From Terribacillus halophilus (lineage in GTDB: Bacteria > Bacillota > Bacilli > Bacillales > Amphibacillaceae), in the NCBI RefSeq assembly GCF_900162685.1, contig NZ_LT727828.1:1814935-1848229 (forward strand): 33,295 nucleotides of DNA. Direction: 5' to 3'. Position 1 is the first letter of the stretch. Each line of letters opens with the position of its first letter. The notes beneath the pieces are model-generated. The model was not told the origin of the DNA and searched no databases. It worked only from the letters and a program-made list of their open reading frames with translations. The position numbers and the translations under genes are program-made. Below, piece after piece: positions 1 through 9,038 of the stretch.

Positions 1-454
1 CAATATCTACATTCGGGCGAACCAGCTGCAGCATGTCTTGGTCTCCGGTAAGAACTGTCACATGGTGCCCTTCTTCCGCATACAAACAAGCCAATGTGCC
101 AATACAGTCATCTGCTTCATAATTTTTCAGACCGATATTCGGAATACCATAACCCGCCGCAACTTGCTTTACTGCATCAAATTGCGGGATTAACTCAACA
201 GGCGGTGCTTCGCGGTTTCCTTTATACGTATCCAACATCTCACTGCGGAACGTTTTTGAACCCATATCCCAACAAGCGGCAACATGTGTCGGCTCAAAAT
301 GATCGACAGCCGCGGCTAAGTGACGAATAAAGCCATGCAAGCCGTTCGTCGGCATGCCTTTCGAATTCACCATAAAATAATTGCGGTAAGCAGTAGCGTG
401 AAATGCACGGAACAAGATCGCCATGCCGTCTACTAATAATATATGATTTTTCAT
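1..454 (-). CDS. ypcP: 5'-3' exonuclease (YpcP type), 3' end cut by window edge
   Basis: The visible part is the first 151 residues of a 5'-3' exonuclease of the flap-endonuclease/PolA N-domain family, which removes RNA primers and flaps during replication and repair. It opens with MKNHILLVDGMAILFRAF, where the early Asp is a metal ligand. CWDMGSKTFR and YKGNREAPP follow, then the acidic cluster NYEADDCIGTLA and the TGDQDMLQL motif, all typical of this metal-dependent nuclease. The usual length is near 290 residues, so about half lies beyond base 1. An AAGGAGA ribosome site precedes the ATG at a normal distance. It is divergent from msrA. I am sure of the family and fairly sure it is the free-standing YpcP-type enzyme, because the start is a genuine N-terminus. 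Confidence 0.88.
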   Translation of the reverse strand, partial: MKNHILLVDGMAILFRAFHATAYRNYFMVNSKGMPTNGLHGFIRHLAAAVDHFEPTHVAACWDMGSKTFRSEMLDTYKGNREAPPVELIPQFDAVKQVAAGYGIPNIGLKNYEADDCIGTLACLYAEEGHHVTVLTGDQDMLQLVRPNVDI

Positions 455-567
455 AATGATATCTTTGTCTCCTTCATATCTTTCATCCTTATAGTTTACC
501 ATACTAGTACAAGCAGATTAAATGGGGTAAAATAAGTCATATGAACACCAGGAAGGAGCTAGGAACC

Positions 568-1098
568 ATGACAACAAACTTTGCTAAAGCAACATTCGCA
601 GGAGGATGCTTCTGGTGTATGGTGAAGCCGTTTGATCAATGGGACGGCGTAGAATCGGTTATCTCCGGCTATACAGGAGGCCATGTCGAAAACCCGACAT
701 ACGAACAAGTGAAAACAGGCACAACAGGTCATTATGAAGCTGTCGAAATCACGTATGACCCAACAAAAATAGCGTACCAGCAAATATTAGACCTCTACTG
801 GCCGCAGGTTGACCCAACCGATGCAGGCGGTCAATTCCACGATCGCGGCGACCAGTACCGGACTGCCATCTTTTATCATGATGCTGCACAAGAAGAATTA
901 GCAAATTTCTCGAAGAAAGCACTTGAGGAAAGCGGCAAATTTAAACAGCCGATTGTCACCGAAGTATTGCCGGCAGCCGTCTTCTATCCTGCCGAGGATT
1001 ATCACCAGGACTTCTATAAGAAAGAAACAGAAGCGTATGAAGAAGACCGTGCAAAATCTGGCCGTGATGATTTTATTGAAGCGCATTGGAACAAATAA
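568..1098 (+). CDS. msrA: Peptide-methionine (S)-S-oxide reductase MsrA
   Basis: This 176-residue cytosolic enzyme reduces the S-epimer of methionine sulfoxide in proteins. The signature [12 protein letters not shown] is at residues 11-22, followed by [15 protein letters not shown] and a C-terminal YHQDFY-like region. The only cysteines are C14 and C17, so the catalytic and resolving thiols would both sit within the GCFWC motif rather than in a C-terminal resolving loop. I chose the ATG at 568 over the upstream in-frame ATG at 541, because GGAAGGAG at 551-558 stands 9 bases before 568 and family members begin close to the GCFW motif. There is no msrB domain or msrB neighbour. A strong terminator follows immediately, so the gene looks monocistronic. 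Confidence 0.93.
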   Translation: MTTNFAKATFAGGCFWCMVKPFDQWDGVESVISGYTGGHVENPTYEQVKTGTTGHYEAVEITYDPTKIAYQQILDLYWPQVDPTDAGGQFHDRGDQYRTAIFYHDAAQEELANFSKKALEESGKFKQPIVTEVLPAAVFYPAEDYHQDFYKKETEAYEEDRAKSGRDDFIEAHWNK

Positions 1099-1126
1099 AA
1101 GGAGCGAGAATTTTTCGCTCCTTTTT
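1097..1126 (+). terminator. Rho-independent terminator of msrA
   Basis: The hairpin AAAAGGAGCGA / TCGCTCCTTTT begins at the msrA stop codon and ends in a T run. The A-rich left side may let it also stop the converging monooxygenase transcript from the minus strand. Confidence 0.85.
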
Positions 1127-1139
1127 CACACACAATTGT

Positions 1140-2144
1140 TTACATAATACTATTATGATCAACCTCTTGTTTAATCAGTTCATATGATTTCCATTTTGCT
1201 TCTTTATTATAGATATTAGTAATCAGCATAAACTCATCTGCTTGATAAACCTCTTGCAGCCTTTCCAACTCCATTCTTACCTTTTCCGGCGTTCCAATCA
1301 CACAGCGTTGGCGATTTTTTCGTATCGCCTCTTTATCCGCTTCTGTTAGTTCACGTTTGCTTATCAGCTCAGGGGATGGGATTTGCGTATCGCGTCCTTT
1401 CCCGACACTAAGCAGCCAATGATCTTGACTTTCCGCTAATGCTTCTGCTTCTTCTTCTGTTTCTGCACACACAACAAAAATACAAACAATGCCATATGGC
1501 TTTTTTCTCGTTTTAGACGGACGGAATGCTTCCTTATATAAAGGCATCGCTTTCGGCTTAGCAGGACTAATAAAATGACCGAATACAAAACCGATTCCTA
1601 AATCAGCAGCCCGCTTCGCACTTCCTTCCGATAACCCGAGCACCCATAATGGCGCTGCTTCTGTTATACGAGGAGATGCTTTTACCGAGCGATAAGGATG
1701 CTCACGAGGCAGCGTATTATATAGGAATCCTTGCAGTTCCTCCAGTTTTCTCGGAAACGCTCTCATCCCACTTTCCGCCCCATCAGCTAAAGCACGTCTC
1801 GTTTGCTCCGTCCCTCCAGGAGATCGACCAACGCCCAGATCAACTCGTCCGGGAAATAGACCAGCCAATGTATGAAATGTTTCCGCTACCTTCAGCGGAC
1901 TATATTGAGGCAGCAAAACACCGCCAGTTCCAACTTTAATTGTATTCGTCGCACTAGCAATCCGTGTTGCCATAATTTCAGGCGCCACGCTTACCAATCC
2001 GTTTGTATTATGATGCTCCGCCAACCAATAGCGCTCATAACCTAATCTCTCTGCATACTGCGCTAATTCAACACTCTCCTGCAGTGCTTCTTCCGGCGAA
2101 ACACCTCTCCTGATTGGTGCCTGATCTAATACACTGAGCTTCAT
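1140..2144 (-). CDS. LLM class flavin-dependent oxidoreductase (luciferase-like monooxygenase)
   Basis: This 334-residue protein has a bacterial-luciferase-like TIM barrel that binds reduced FMN. It shows MKLSVLDQAPI at the N-terminus, AEHHN after the second strand, KVGTGGVLLPQYSPLKVAE and FPGRVDLGVGRSPGG, and a C-terminal half ending in FMLITNIYN. This layout matches the MsnO8/YhbW-type subfamily, and the substrate is unknown. I chose the ATG at 2144: the open frame extends 20 codons further, but homologs start at MKLSVLDQ and an AGGTGGG site lies just upstream. It resembles the cmoO product at 8007-9038 in fold and motifs but is not part of that operon. It converges on msrA and probably uses the shared hairpin. 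Confidence 0.85.
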   Translation of the reverse strand: MKLSVLDQAPIRRGVSPEEALQESVELAQYAERLGYERYWLAEHHNTNGLVSVAPEIMATRIASATNTIKVGTGGVLLPQYSPLKVAETFHTLAGLFPGRVDLGVGRSPGGTEQTRRALADGAESGMRAFPRKLEELQGFLYNTLPREHPYRSVKASPRITEAAPLWVLGLSEGSAKRAADLGIGFVFGHFISPAKPKAMPLYKEAFRPSKTRKKPYGIVCIFVVCAETEEEAEALAESQDHWLLSVGKGRDTQIPSPELISKRELTEADKEAIRKNRQRCVIGTPEKVRMELERLQEVYQADEFMLITNIYNKEAKWKSYELIKQEVDHNSIM

Positions 2145-2335
2145 ACGCCCACCTGCCCTCTTCTCATACTCTTTCTTTATTGTAGGGAAAATGACAGCAA
2201 GCATACAAGGTATCCGCTCATAGACACCGGCATTCTGTTGGCTATTTATGATCTAATTTGAGTTTTCCGCTTTCATAGTACGTTATTAATATCTCATTAT
2301 CTTTTCTTGTAATTAAATAGTCACAGCGTTTTAAA

Positions 2336-3574
2336 ATGAAAGATATCTTATTAATGAGTGCAGTTACTCCAAAGAATTTTTATGGAACAATGCACACACC
2401 TGCTTTTTATTTAATAAGAACTTTAAGGTTGTTACAAGTTTTCCGGAAAATGTAACGAGCAATCTCATTTATCCATCTTATGATAAATTATTACAACAAC
2501 TAGATTTTTTACTGCTCCTTTAAATGTTCCCGTTTTATGCACCAAAAGCTTATTGGAGAACTATATCTTCTTCAAGGTTGGAGACAATGATAAATTACAT
2601 GGAGTTTGGGTTTTAGGCCCCTCCATCTATTCGTCTATTAGTAATGAAACAGGTTAATAAATGATAGTCAACTGAGATTCTCAATGGACACCTTGGCAAA
2701 TTATTATGCATCTTTATGAGTGATAAATCAGCGTACTCTTCTGCACATAAGCGTTATAGCTGCTAATCTTCTGTATGATGAGCGCCTTACAGTTAATGAA
2801 GTTATTCAAAGGAACAACCATTTATCAAAAAATGCCACCCTAGAAGAGAATCCTGAGTTACATATATCTAAAAATCGACAAGAAAACTTTTTTCACAATT
2901 CTTACAAGTGGGAACAAAGGGTGATGAAATGCGTAAATGAGGGTGATAAAGATAACCTCAAAAACTATTTAAATACCCTGATTTTGATGAGCATTTAGGA
3001 ATTCTTTCAAAAAAAAGTCATTTAAGAAGTCAAAAAAATTGGTTATAACATCTATCACTCTTGCAATGCGTTTGCCATTGAGAGCGAACTTCATCATAAA
3101 TTGGCTTACACCATGAATGATCACTATATACAAGGGGTGGAAGACTTTAAACAAGTGTTAGGTATGGAGTCTTATCTTAATGAAGTCCTATATGCTTTTA
3201 CAGATCGTGTAGATGAGATTAAACAGCAAAAATACACTCCTCCTATTAATAAGTGCCAATCCTATATCTTCAAACACCTTTATGAGGAAATTAAATTGGG
3301 ACAAATGGCAAAGTTAGTGAATATGCATCAAAACTATTTATCAGCATTGTTTAAGAAAGAGCTAGGCATGGCTATAACGGAATATATTCTTAACCAAAAA
3401 GTAGAAGAAGCAAAAAGGCTTCTTACTCAAACTGAATATCAAATTTCTGAAATTTATACCTTGCTTAATTTTCACGATCAAAGCCATTTTACAAAAGTTT
3501 TTAAAAAGTAAACCGGAACCACACCTAAAAAATTCAAATACAATAAATGGAGTAACAGTAACCTTTTCATCTGA
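2336..3574 (+). pseudogene. Decayed AraC-family transcriptional regulator
   Basis: Three reading frames carry pieces of one AraC-type regulator in the right order. These are an N-terminal segment with NFKVVTSFPENV and IYPSYDKLLQQLDF (about 2419-2517), a segment with VGDNDKLHGVWVLGPSIYSS (about 2575-2640), a helical segment at 2720-2998, and a C-terminal double helix-turn-helix at 3101-3574. The last part has MAKLVNMHQNYLSALFKKELG and the second-helix region FHDQSHFTKVFKK. A TAA at 3509-3511 interrupts the canonical end. The frame then continues TGTTPKKFKYNKW, exactly what should follow, to a TGA at 3572-3574. Several frameshifts and stops make a functional product implausible. The start is a guess at the first plausible ATG. 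Nothing else is recognisable between 2145 and 2335. Confidence 0.82.
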
Positions 3575-4073
3575 CAATCCTTCTTAAACGAAGACTCTAA
3601 TACTTAGTTACGTACTTATCATAAAACCTGCTGATCACATGACAAAACTAACACGAGGTTGTAGCCAGATTCTGTATCTCGGTATACCCAGTCTAGATCC
3701 CAATGCCCGAAAATGCTTGGAACGGTGTAATTTTTAATTGCTTTATCTGGAGTTATTGGCGTCGGGCTTCTTATTTGTTCCGAAAATATACGGTGTCGCA
3801 GAAATATATGTAATTTTTGTCTTTCTTATACAAAAATGAGTGTGAAAAAAGCATATACAGAGATTGAATTGTAACCCTGAGAGTAACACAATAGTGACGT
3901 TTACACCTTTGCTACTCTCTATCGGTTACGAATTACTTCTTACATACAACATTTGATCCCTTTTCAATTACTATCTATAAACCAATCATCAATACATATC
4001 GGCAATCGGCTGTTTGAAGGGCTTTTGATCGCTGTCTGAGAATGGGTCAGTCCCTATGTCCGCAACTTCTTCA
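3575..4073. other. Gene-free stretch, about 500 bp
   Basis: No convincing gene is present. Just left of the ATPase stop, on the minus strand, a different frame stays open for about 35 codons with a coding-like composition ([20 protein letters not shown] ...) ending at a TGA near 3990. It may be a remnant of a gene that once followed the transporter. No hairpin with a T tract was found after the ATPase gene. Confidence 0.4.
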
Positions 4074-4808
4074 CTATCTGCTAAACCTAGCCAAAAATTG
4101 CTTTGTCCTTTCCTCCTTCGTTTGTTCAAATAATTCTTTTGGTGAACCTTGTTCCACTATTATCCCATCTTCCATGAAGATGACGCGATCTGCAATTTCA
4201 TAAGCAAAGCTCATTTCATGCGTTACGATAATCATCGTTACACCGGTTTGTGCGACTTTTTTTATGACATCCAATGTTTCTCCAACTAATTCGGGATCTA
4301 GTGCTGATGTAGGCTCATCGAATAATATTACTTCCGGATTTAGCGCGAGTGCGCGGGCTATTCCGACTCGCTGCTGCTGTCCTCCAGATAATTGACGCGG
4401 GTAAGCGTCTCTTTTATCCTTCAAGCCTACTTTACTTAATAACTCCAGGCCTTTTTCATAAGCTTCTTCTTTAGGCACTTTTCGTGCAACAATAAGGCCT
4501 TCTACAATATTCTCAATTGCTGATTTATGATGAAAAAGATCATATTGTTGAAAGACCATTGCTGTTTGTCTGCGTACTGCGAGTATTTCTTTCGATTTTG
4601 CTTTCTTGAATTCTACTTTTGTCTGACCGATGCTGATTTCTCCTGCATCAGCTCTTTCCAGGAAGTTGATGCATCTTAAGAACGTGGATTTTCCGGAGCC
4701 GCTCGGTCCTAATATCACTACTACTTCTCCTTTGTCTATTCTCACGTTCATTCCCTTTAAGATAGCGTTTTTACCGAAGGATTTGGATATATTCTTAATT
4801 TCTATCAT
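4074..4808 (-). CDS. tcyN: Amino-acid (cystine/S-substituted cysteine) ABC transporter ATPase
   Basis: This 244-residue ATP-binding subunit energises polar amino-acid import. Walker [10 protein letters not shown] is at residues 34-42, the Q-loop at FQQYD near 86-90, the signature LSGGQQQR near 140-147, Walker [12 protein letters not shown] near 161-171, and the switch histidine in IVTHE near 197. These match the GlnQ/TcyN group. The start codon overlaps the stop of the upstream permease by 4 bases (ATGA), indicating coupled translation. It is the last gene of the eight-gene minus-strand operon. By synteny with the B. subtilis ytmI operon the cargo is likely cystine or N-/S-substituted cysteines, but the sequence of an ATPase cannot prove this. 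Confidence 0.9.
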   Translation of the reverse strand: MIEIKNISKSFGKNAILKGMNVRIDKGEVVVILGPSGSGKSTFLRCINFLERADAGEISIGQTKVEFKKAKSKEILAVRRQTAMVFQQYDLFHHKSAIENIVEGLIVARKVPKEEAYEKGLELLSKVGLKDKRDAYPRQLSGGQQQRVGIARALALNPEVILFDEPTSALDPELVGETLDVIKKVAQTGVTMIIVTHEMSFAYEIADRVIFMEDGIIVEQGSPKELFEQTKEERTKQFLARFSR

Positions 4809-5515
4809 GCAAATTGTCTCCTTCTGCTTCTATGTGCGTATTTCTCGTATCCTGCCGTTACTGCTTCGATAGACGCACATACTCCCCAATAAATGATCGA
4901 CACGGCTACATATGCTTCCAGATAACGATAATTCACATTTGCTTCAATTACCGCACCATTGAGAATATCTACGACAGATACCATCGAGACAAGAGAAGAA
5001 GCTTTAATTAAACTGATTAGCATATTATTCACTAAAGGCAATGCCAGCGGAATGACTTGCGGAATCATCACTCTTCGTAAAACCTGTAAGTTAGTCAAGC
5101 CAACAGAAGAGGCTGCATCAGTCTGCCCTTTTGGAATTGAAGCTAAAGCGCCTCTGAATATTTCCGATAAACCGCTTGTCGCGTATAAAGTGAGTGCAAA
5201 AATAGCAATCCATCTTCTATCTATGTCACTGAAAGAGATAGACAGGGCAAGAGAGTCTGCCATTGTATCAAATACGTCTGAAAAAACAAGGTAGGAAACG
5301 AGCAAAATTAACACGACTGGTATAGCTTTAAATATCGTTACAAACCATTTAAAGAATACAGCGAGTATCGGTATCTTATAATGACGTATTAACGCGATGC
5401 CCAACCCAATAGCCGAGCCAAATATAAGCGGCAGAAACCCTAATAACAGTGTAATAGGTAAATAGTGCAACGCAGCCAGAGAAGCTTCAAACATAAATGC
5501 AAAATCAAAATCCAT
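4805..5515 (-). CDS. tcyM: Amino-acid ABC transporter permease (TcyM-like)
   Basis: This 236-residue polytopic membrane protein of the HisM family has about five hydrophobic segments. It carries the EAA loop that contacts the ATPase ([31 protein letters not shown], roughly residues 128-158) followed by a typical [20 protein letters not shown] helix. AGGAAGGAG lies upstream of the ATG at 5515. It overlaps the ATPase gene by 4 bases and lies 15 bp after the binding-protein gene. It would pair with the 6386-7147 permease as a heterodimer, as TcyL and TcyM do. The L/M letter is assigned from gene order and size only. Confidence 0.87.
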   Translation of the reverse strand: MDFDFAFMFEASLAALHYLPITLLLGFLPLIFGSAIGLGIALIRHYKIPILAVFFKWFVTIFKAIPVVLILLVSYLVFSDVFDTMADSLALSISFSDIDRRWIAIFALTLYATSGLSEIFRGALASIPKGQTDAASSVGLTNLQVLRRVMIPQVIPLALPLVNNMLISLIKASSLVSMVSVVDILNGAVIEANVNYRYLEAYVAVSIIYWGVCASIEAVTAGYEKYAHRSRRRQFA

Positions 5516-5530
5516 ACACTGAGCTCCTTC

Positions 5531-6364
5531 CTATTTGGTAAAGTCTCCTCCAAGATATTCTTCTGAAAGCTCGGCCAATTTTCCGTTGTCAATTAATTCT
5601 TGTAAAGCTCCATCTATCTCCTTTTGAAGTTTTGTATTATCTTTTTGATAGAGATAATATGTTTTAGACACATTCACTGGCTCACCTGATGTAACAAGAT
5701 TTGCGCTAAATTGTTTGTTTAATTTATCGACATCATATTTGGTTAATAACGCTGCATCCACTGTCCCATTTTGAAGGTTGTTAATGAGCACTTCATTCCC
5801 GCCATCACCATAGACAATTTCAATTTTATTGTTATGTTCTTTGTTATACTGCTCTAAAAGGTAAGCAAAGTTGCTTCCCGCTGATGTGTGCACTTTCTTT
5901 CCCGCCAGATCGTCCAGCGTTTGGAAATCATTTTTGGAATCTCCATCTACAACTACATAGCTTGTATAATCTGTATAGCCGACTGTTCCAAATAGGTACT
6001 TTTCTTGCCTTTCTTCGTTGATTTCGTATTGATGTGCTGCTAAATCTACTTTGTTTGCATCCAATGCAGGCAGCACATTCTTAAATTCAAATGACTCATA
6101 TTTAAATTTATATTGTGGCAGCAAATTATCTACTTCCTCCAAAACAGCTTTCTCATACCCTGTCAGCTTCCCGTTTTCATCCAAATACACAAATGGCTGG
6201 TAGGCGTTCCCTGTTCCAATCACCAACTCTTTCGCATCCGGATCATTGTTAGCAGCACTCGCTTCTTCTGCAGTATCTGCACTTCCGCAAGCGGTAAGCA
6301 GAAGCGTCATAAGAACAGCAATACCTAATATACTGTATATTTTGAATATTGAATAAATTTTCAT
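5531..6364 (-). CDS. Amino-acid ABC transporter substrate-binding lipoprotein
   Basis: This 277-residue precursor has a hydrophobic signal segment and lipobox LLTAC with the lipidated Cys at residue 26, then a flexible Ala/Asp-rich linker. The mature part is a class-3 solute-binding fold (GTGNAYQPFVYLDENGKLTGYEKAVLEEV, then the LDANKVDLAAHQYEINEERQ hinge region). It captures the substrate outside the membrane and hands it to the two permeases. The ribosome site AGGAGG is perfectly placed. B. subtilis has two such proteins here (TcyJ and TcyK); this locus has one. By context the ligand is a sulfur-containing amino acid such as cystine or an S-substituted cysteine, which is inference. Confidence 0.9.
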   Translation of the reverse strand: MKIYSIFKIYSILGIAVLMTLLLTACGSADTAEEASAANNDPDAKELVIGTGNAYQPFVYLDENGKLTGYEKAVLEEVDNLLPQYKFKYESFEFKNVLPALDANKVDLAAHQYEINEERQEKYLFGTVGYTDYTSYVVVDGDSKNDFQTLDDLAGKKVHTSAGSNFAYLLEQYNKEHNNKIEIVYGDGGNEVLINNLQNGTVDAALLTKYDVDKLNKQFSANLVTSGEPVNVSKTYYLYQKDNTKLQKEIDGALQELIDNGKLAELSEEYLGGDFTK

Positions 6365-6385
6365 GATCTTACCTCCTGTTTGGCT

Positions 6386-7147
6386 TTACTTTATGCTTTT
6401 TTGTACTGTCATTGCACTCTCGGCTCTCTCTAACGCTAATGGCTGCATGGTAACCTGTCTGCTTCTTTTAGGTGCATGCATCCTTTTTTCCAGCATATTG
6501 AACAGTTTCTCCAAGGAGATACTCAGGACAATAAAGATGATGGCAGCAATAAAGTACCCTTCTAACACGCGATAATATAAAGCTCCCAAGGTTTGCACTT
6601 TGCCCATAATATCCAGCACACCTAAAGAGAAGGCTAGCGACGTATTTTGCAGAAGGTTTACAATAGAAACACCAAGGTTCGGAAACGCAATTTTTCCCGC
6701 TTGTGGAATTAACGTTCGCCGATACGTCTGCCACTTAGTCAATCCTATGGATGCAGCTGCTTCATACTGCGATGCAGGAACACTTGATATTGCTGAACGG
6801 AAGATTTCCGAAAAATATGCGGATGTATTGATTCCATAAGTAATATAAATAAAATACAGCCTATTCCAATTTGAAATATCAATACCTATTACGCCAAGTA
6901 AGCTTGGAACTCCATAAAATACAATGAACATCTGGACTAGAATAGGCGTTCCTCGGATAAAAGAAACATAAACGGCACTAATTTGATTTACAATCGGTAT
7001 CCTTTCAATCCTGCAATAAGCAATGATCATGCCTAAGAAACTGCCAATCAGCGTAGCAAATAAGACAATGAATAATGTTGTCGGCAATGCCGACAACACT
7101 TTCGGAAATAAAGTGATAACATATTCCCATTTGAAGAACTCATTCAC
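6386..7147 (-). CDS. tcyL: Amino-acid ABC transporter permease (TcyL-like), GTG start
   Basis: This 253-residue HisM-family permease has hydrophobic helices and the EAA loop (SSVPASQYEAAASIGLTKWQ, near residues 137-156). The start is a GTG at 7147 (VNEFF read as MNEFF), supported by AGAGGAGGG six to seven bases upstream; the ATG four bases later is out of frame. A basic C-terminal tail (HAPKRSRQV then about 25 polar residues) is somewhat longer than in the B. subtilis relatives. It follows the acetyltransferase gene by 15 bp and precedes the binding-protein gene by 21 bp. Both permeases and one ATPase imply a heterodimeric channel. Confidence 0.87.
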   Translation of the reverse strand: MNEFFKWEYVITLFPKVLSALPTTLFIVLFATLIGSFLGMIIAYCRIERIPIVNQISAVYVSFIRGTPILVQMFIVFYGVPSLLGVIGIDISNWNRLYFIYITYGINTSAYFSEIFRSAISSVPASQYEAAASIGLTKWQTYRRTLIPQAGKIAFPNLGVSIVNLLQNTSLAFSLGVLDIMGKVQTLGALYYRVLEGYFIAAIIFIVLSISLEKLFNMLEKRMHAPKRSRQVTMQPLALERAESAMTVQKSIK

Positions 7148-7162
7148 TGTTGTCCCTCCTCT

Positions 7163-7729
7163 TTACTTAGAAGATTGTTCAACTTGCTTATCAGCAAATG
7201 GCGGAGTACCCAATACATTAGCATCAAATCGCTCAGGAATAAGAACTTTGTACATAAGTACGCCTAAGTCTCCATTATCATTTTCATGCTCAAAATATCG
7301 CTTATACCCTTTGCCCTCATACATCTGCAGCAGCCAAGGGTGTTTCCGACCAGAAGTTCCTAATGTATAAGCGGGTGCTTTGAATGTGTCGATTAACAAT
7401 GTGTTCTCCACATAGTTCAGTAATTTGTTACCAATCCCTTGACCGGCTAAATCTGGATCTGTGGCAAACCACCATACGAATGGGTAGCCTGAAACCGGCG
7501 TCGTGCTTTCCCATGGGAAACGAATCGTAATAGTCGATAGCAATCTGCCGTCTCGTTCCAGGACGACCGCTGTCGAATTTTTAATGTTGTCTGTCACCAT
7601 CTCCAATGTAGCTCTCGTTGACGGCCAATCAATTCCCATCTCTCCAAGTGGTTTAAAAGCACTAGAAAGCAGTTCTAAAAATGCCGGTGCATCGGCTTCG
7701 GTTGCAATACGAAAAATGTCTTTACTCAT
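7163..7729 (-). CDS. snaA: GNAT N-acetyltransferase (SnaA/YtmI-like)
   Basis: This 188-residue GCN5-type acetyltransferase has a strand-4 region followed by the acetyl-CoA pyrophosphate loop DPDLAGQGIGNKLL (about residues 90-103) and the late aromatic pair MYEGKGYKRYF. In the B. subtilis ytmI operon the equivalent protein N-acetylates S-substituted cysteines before monooxygenase cleavage. The same transporter and cmo neighbours here make that role the best guess. GGAGGATCATA precedes the ATG. A partner N-deacetylase (SndA/YtnL) is not present in this window, so it must be elsewhere or be replaced by a housekeeping enzyme. Confidence 0.82.
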   Translation of the reverse strand: MSKDIFRIATEADAPAFLELLSSAFKPLGEMGIDWPSTRATLEMVTDNIKNSTAVVLERDGRLLSTITIRFPWESTTPVSGYPFVWWFATDPDLAGQGIGNKLLNYVENTLLIDTFKAPAYTLGTSGRKHPWLLQMYEGKGYKRYFEHENDNGDLGVLMYKVLIPERFDANVLGTPPFADKQVEQSSK

Positions 7730-7743
7730 TATGATCCTCCAGT

Positions 7744-8007
7744 TTAAATATACAATGTTAAAGCTTCTTTCAAAGCTTCTATATCGGGTTTCAACACCGC
7801 TTGATAGGATGATGTTCCCGTACCTATTTCCACAACAGGAACATAGCGAATGTCATATTTCACCTCCAAGATATCGCGAAATGCGTCATTTCCTGTTACA
7901 TCAATTGTTGAAAAAGGAATTTCTTTCTCTGTTAAAAATGCTTTCACTGTCTCACAATAACTGCAGCCTTGCTTGCTCCATACTACTATTCTTTTCTCCG
8001 CGGCCAT
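7744..8007 (-). CDS. cmoI: Glutaredoxin-like protein (CmoI/YtnI-like)
   Basis: This 87-residue thioredoxin-fold protein has the redox motif CSYC at C15-C18 and the cis-Pro region RYVPVVEIG. Single-domain glutaredoxins are about this size. I chose the ATG at 8007 rather than the in-frame TTG three bases earlier: the ATG overlaps the cmoO stop (TGATG) and GAGGTGGG is correctly spaced. This implies translational coupling to cmoO. In B. subtilis the equivalent gene sits between two flavin monooxygenase genes and is thought to assist S-alkyl cysteine oxidation. That role is inherited by synteny, not shown here. Confidence 0.84.
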   Translation of the reverse strand: MAAEKRIVVWSKQGCSYCETVKAFLTEKEIPFSTIDVTGNDAFRDILEVKYDIRYVPVVEIGTGTSSYQAVLKPDIEALKEALTLYI

Positions 8008-9038
8008 CAAATACCCACCTCACCAGTAAATTTTTGATTATAATTGTCGTCGGTGTCTAATGCTTCTTTAAGCGATGTAAACATTGCAATTCTTTGCTCG
8101 ATTTCTGCAATTGGTGATAGTACAATCACTTCGTCAATGTCATATGTTCGAGATAATGCATGCAAGTTTTTGCTTACTGTTTCTTTCGTTCCTGAAAGAT
8201 AGCCTGCTTTCTGGATTTTTATAAAGTAGTCTGCCTTATCGGCGTCTTTCACAAGCTCCTTTGCATCTTGTATTGATCCGACATTAAGCTTTCTTCCATC
8301 AGAGAATGTTATCTTAACAGATTCTCTTTGTTTTATGTACGAAAGCGCCTTTTCTTCGTCTTCTGCCACAGCGACAGTGAGCGCCAGAAGAAATTTATGC
8401 TTCGCACCTTTAGGGCTGTGTTTTTCAAAGGACTCTCTAGCTTCTTGTAATGCCGCATTGTCTCCGTTTATAAAATAAGCAAATACAAAGGATATGCCTT
8501 GTTTTGCCGCAAGTTCCGCACTCTCGGCGCTTCCACCTAACAAAAACATTTCGGGTGCAGAGCTTGGAACTGGCGTCGCTTCTAATTTTTCTGTCCGTTC
8601 CGCTTTATTGAAGTATGCTTTCAGGTCGAGTAATTTTTGTGTAAAGCCTTTATGAGCTGGCTTTACATCTTCCTGTAATGCTTGCGTAGATAAATTTAAA
8701 CCGCCAGGCGCCTTGCCGACGCCAAGATTTACTCTGCCCGGAGCAAGTGATGCTAACACATGAAATAGCTCTGCCACCTTGTAGGGGCTATAATGCTGCA
8801 GCATAACGCCGCCTGAGCCAATTTTTAAAGTACTTGTTTTCGCCAATAGGTAGCCGATAAGCGCTTCTGGAGCCGACCCCGCTACCTCTCTGCTGTTATG
8901 ATGCTCGGATACCCAAAATCTGTGGTATCCAAGTTCTTCTGCGACCTGTGCGAGTCTTACCGTATTCTGAATTGCCTGCTCTGCTTGTTCTTCTTCTCCT
9001 ACAAGACTTTGATCAAGAATATTGAGTGTGATAGACAT
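8007..9038 (-). CDS. cmoO: LLM class flavin-dependent monooxygenase (CmoO/YtmO-like)
   Basis: This 343-residue luciferase-like TIM-barrel monooxygenase has MSITLNILDQSLV, VSEHHN, KIGSGGVMLQHYSPYKVAELFH and LAPGRVNLGVGKAPGG in the N-terminal half. It needs reduced FMN, plausibly from the reductase encoded just upstream, and in the ytmI-type pathway would oxidise an N-acetylated S-substituted cysteine to release sulfur. The AGGAGGGAAGATGG site precedes the ATG at 9038. The first 26 bases overlap the end of the reductase gene and the last overlaps cmoI. It is a distant relative of the 1140-2144 protein. Confidence 0.87.
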   Translation of the reverse strand: MSITLNILDQSLVGEEEQAEQAIQNTVRLAQVAEELGYHRFWVSEHHNSREVAGSAPEALIGYLLAKTSTLKIGSGGVMLQHYSPYKVAELFHVLASLAPGRVNLGVGKAPGGLNLSTQALQEDVKPAHKGFTQKLLDLKAYFNKAERTEKLEATPVPSSAPEMFLLGGSAESAELAAKQGISFVFAYFINGDNAALQEARESFEKHSPKGAKHKFLLALTVAVAEDEEKALSYIKQRESVKITFSDGRKLNVGSIQDAKELVKDADKADYFIKIQKAGYLSGTKETVSKNLHALSRTYDIDEVIVLSPIAEIEQRIAMFTSLKEALDTDDNYNQKFTGEVGI

